Source: Ophiosphaerella korrae (Eukaryota; Ascomycota; Dothideomycetes; Pleosporales; Phaeosphaeriaceae). From it: 64,000 nt of DNA. A program made the translations under genes and the position numbers. Shown piece after piece: positions 61,394-64,000 of this stretch. The stretch spans positions 106,482 to 170,481 of the forward strand of contig JALNQF010000094.1 in NCBI GenBank assembly GCA_028456385.1, given 5' to 3'. Each line of letters starts with the position of its first letter. The stretch's first letter is position 1. The notes beneath the pieces are model-generated. The model was not told where the DNA came from, made no database searches, and worked only from the letters and a program-made list of their open reading frames with translations.

Positions 61394-63045
61394 ATGGAAT
61401 ATCTTACCCTGCAAGATATTCCGCAACGCCACTGTAACCCACTGCACTCACAGAGAATGACTTCGCCACATTCCGCTGAAAGGCCACTGGGCAGTATGAG
61501 CGCTGCGGTAAGTCTGATCTCTCTTTCTTCGGGCGTCTCGCCGCACTCTATTCCCTCATCTCATTCCCGCACACTACCCTGCCTTCACCCAGACCTACGG
61601 CACGGTCCCTTGACCTTCAGGTCCCACCCCGCCGAGTACGACTTTGCAGGCGATGCCCCTCCAGAGGACTCGAGCCTTCCAGAGGACTCGAGCACATCAC
61701 ACCAGAAGAACTCATCTGGCTCCCTGCCCCATCCTCCTATTACACACCGTCAGCACGCGAAAGGCTACACTGTCACCATAGATGGTGTAGCTCGCACCTA
61801 CCCTGTCATGACTACGAGCTCCATCGAAGTCGAGCTTCGTGAACGAAGACATTCGACCAGTCTAACTCGTGGACAGAGCCGTCACATGCGTAGTTCACCG
61901 CCTATTCAGCCCGGTGAGCAGCATGATAAGCTTCCCTCATTCTCAGAAGTAAGATGATCAATTGCTTCATGGGGGAGACCACTCAATACTGACTGGCAAA
62001 AGTTTGTCCACATCACAACGCGCGCAAACACGCCACCACGAACACCAGTTCGCAGGAACGACTCAGCTGACAGCTCTCCGCGTGCGCGGCCTCAGTTTGA
62101 AGACGCACCCTGGCAAGAAACGAAGCGCCGGCGTGTTGACACCCTTGGGGACATCTACCAGACGCGCCCATCTCCGCATAGGCATTCAGTTTCCCAGGAA
62201 TACCCAGCTCCCCGAGAGCTTCCAGTCCATCAAGGTTATGCAACTTCTCAAGGGTATTCACATCATCATCATCACCACCACCACCACCACCGACAGTCAG
62301 CTTCTCAAGATCATCCAAGCTATCGGCAATCAACTTCTCAAGATCATCCAAGTTATCGACAATCAACTTCTCAAGAACATCCAAGCTACCGGCAGCCGTC
62401 TTTGCATCCTAGCATGTCGTCCCAAAGTTCTTACGCACCGGCATCAGTATCGCATAGTTCGGGGTATGATCACAGACATAGCTACTACCAGGAACCCGCA
62501 CCAACCTCGAACACCTATTCGTATGAGCGCGCACAGGATCCATACTACAACAGGCCCTCGTACTCTGGCGTACCTCATCCTAGTTACGAACACGGATACA
62601 ATGATATTCGCTTCCAACAACACGTCGGCCTCGACCACAATGCATTTAATAGGAAACGACGAGGCAATTTGCCTAAAGAGGCTACGAACCTCCTCAAATC
62701 TTGGTTTCACGCGAATAGGCCTTCACCCTATCCATCAGAAGACCAAAAGTTGGAGCTTTGCCAGATGACTGGGCTAAGCTTGAATCAGGTACGTTGGCAT
62801 CTCTCTACCTAGTGGCCAGCTACTGCATATGCTACATCTGTCGATCGTTGTCACTGTAAGCACCGCGCTGCCAGTGCCTCTGCCAGTGTCAGCGACGCGT
62901 GAATTACAACGTGCAACCGCCATTACTTGATCGCCAGTATACTAACTGATCATAGGTCTCGAACTGGTTTATTAATGCCCGGCGTCGACAACCCCAAAAA
63001 GAGGCCCGTGAGCGCGAGTCTAACGGTTCAGAAGTGCCTACATGA
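61394..63045 (+). CDS. KN-type (TALE) homeobox transcription factor
   Basis: Three exons (61394-61948, 62003-62788, 62956-63045) with introns of 54 and 167 bp give 476 residues. The homeodomain near the C-terminus is of the KN/TALE type: GNLPKEATNLLKSWFHANRP, SPYPSEDQKLELCQMTGLSLNQ, then VSNWFINARRR supplied by exon 3, so the recognition helix depends on the last splice. The N-terminal 400 residues are Ser/Pro/His/Tyr-rich and disordered, with a His10 run (about 62261-62290) and three 11-residue repeats (RQSxSQ-D/E-HPSY). Start at ATG 61394 (MEYLTLQDIPQRH) is the first in-frame Met; no Met lies in the open codons before it. Homologues act in fungal development and stress control; specific targets are unknown. 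The very long upstream region fits a developmental regulator. Confidence 0.85.
62291..62389 (+). repeat. Three tandem 33-bp repeats in the homeobox gene
   Basis: Units 62291-62323, 62324-62356 and 62357-62389 each encode RQSxSQ(D/E)HPSY. Substitutions are mainly at third positions or conservative, which suggests selection on the protein repeat. Confidence 0.85.
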
Positions 63046-63925
63046 TTCGACACTAAGCGTCATGCTGACGAGTTGTGATCCATTTTCCCACAGTATTCAG
63101 ATCAGCATCATGCATTAAGGTTGGATCGAGCCGTGTCTTTTCATGTCGCTATTTTATCACGGCGCATCATCTCGGACTAAAGACTCATAGGCTAACCACT
63201 TGTCTGTTTCTCCTCATCCCAAATACATTTTCTTCACATTTCCCCCTTACTTTATTAGGCTCAGTGCCGTCACGGTGTATGGCGAATTGTTTTTGGTTTC
63301 CTACTGGCATCAACATGGTGACGCGATGTTTTTTACACATGTCGACTTTCCAATGGCTGAATACGGGACGCGTTGCTTTTACACACATCGGTATACCAAG
63401 ATTTCTTTACAGAGGCTTCACGACTAAGTCTCTTCATCACGGGTTTTTATTTGCTTGCACACCAAAGCCTGGAGTCTACAGCAGTCAAAATGGGTACATT
63501 ACGTAACAAAGGCGTCAAATGGGAACTTCGCACGCATTGGACCCTGGCTTTGGTCTAAAATTACTCATTCGTTTCCTACTAGGTATCCTAATAATTACGG
63601 GCACTATTCTTTTGTCAATCACCGTGTGCTTCTTTGGTGGATCACTGAGCTTCAACTCCTGTGCCTCTCAGAGGAGACTAGCTTACTCTCACAGAAACTC
63701 AAGCCAATATTCCAAAACACATCTCAACAATAGACAGCATCACACAATACTCGTCCAACCCCCTTATCTGATCCCGGTCTATCGGAAAGTTTCCACACCC
63801 CACAATGGTGAAACATGGAACGCGAAAGTGGCGTAATCTACCCGTCCTAGAATTCAAACTATCACGCTATCGAATTTCCCAAACCAAACTTCTCACAACG
63901 CCAAAACTCCCCAAAGTAGCAGCGC

Positions 63926-63926
<1 letters not shown>
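63046..63926. other. 3' region of the homeobox gene; no gene seen
   Basis: AT-rich DNA with several overlapping short frames but no recognisable protein; probably 3' untranslated and intergenic sequence. Confidence 0.45.
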
Positions 63927-63985
<59 letters not shown>

Positions 63986-64000
63986 ACCCCCCCCCCCCCC
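63927..64000. repeat. Near-pure C tract at the window end
   Basis: A 74-bp run of C with one A (63986), reaching the end of the window. It may mark a contig end or a sequencing artefact, or be a natural G/C tract like the others in the window. Confidence 0.9.

Noticed and set aside
61508..61592. Possible 85-bp intron (GTAAGT..CCCAG) in exon 1 of the homeobox gene
   Set aside because: Removing it shifts the frame to a stop within a few codons, while reading through keeps the frame open to the next supported intron.

Overview
The window looks like nuclear DNA of a filamentous ascomycete (Pezizomycotina). It encodes a complete Woronin-body protein HEX1, which only that group has. Its introns are short (about 50-110 bp, GT..AG, with CTAAC/CTGAC-like branch sites), genes are monocistronic on both strands, and TATA boxes and pyrimidine-rich leaders are fungal in style. 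Gene content would fit a Dothideomycete, but that is inference; the species cannot be read from the sequence.

Layout. 1-7.1 kb is accessory and decayed: the start of a zinc-type dehydrogenase, a broken UNC93-like transporter, a broken N,N-dimethylformamidase-like gene, an intact small cysteine-rich secreted protein, a tandem repeat, and a C26/A20 homopolymer where sequence character changes. 7.1-49.3 kb is a dense core: a hypothetical protein, ATG101, ORC2, an amidase, the MSS116-type helicase, a secreted Thr-rich protein, a forkhead factor, PEX3, a coiled-coil protein, an F-box protein, a beta-carbonic anhydrase, an alpha/beta hydrolase, an ankyrin protein, an MFS sugar-type transporter, a mitochondrial PPR-like protein, a COX7-like small subunit with an 8-nt first exon, a CCDC47 homologue, an eight-exon GH18 chitinase, HEX1 and a 2-oxoglutarate oxygenase. 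49.3-61.4 kb is gene-poor: a degraded HET-domain gene, an AT-rich stretch with membrane-protein-like scraps, then GC-richer DNA full of microsatellites upstream of a KN-type homeobox gene (61.4-63.0 kb). The window ends in a 74-bp near-pure C tract.

Functional links are those of a eukaryotic core genome, not an operon. Divergent pairs share short upstream regions: ATG101/ORC2, amidase/MSS116, and PPR-like/COX7-like, the last two both mitochondrial and 203 bp apart. PEX3 and HEX1 both belong to peroxisome/Woronin-body biology but lie 23 kb apart.

Exon structures were assembled by hand from splice sites and reading-frame continuity; every multi-exon model given closes in frame. The points most worth a second look are the long open extension upstream of HEX1 with no in-frame AUG, the chitin-binding module inserted inside the GH18 domain, the decayed amide-degradation block, the HET relic, and the microsatellite-rich region before the homeobox gene. 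I found no convincing evidence of a wholly new system.
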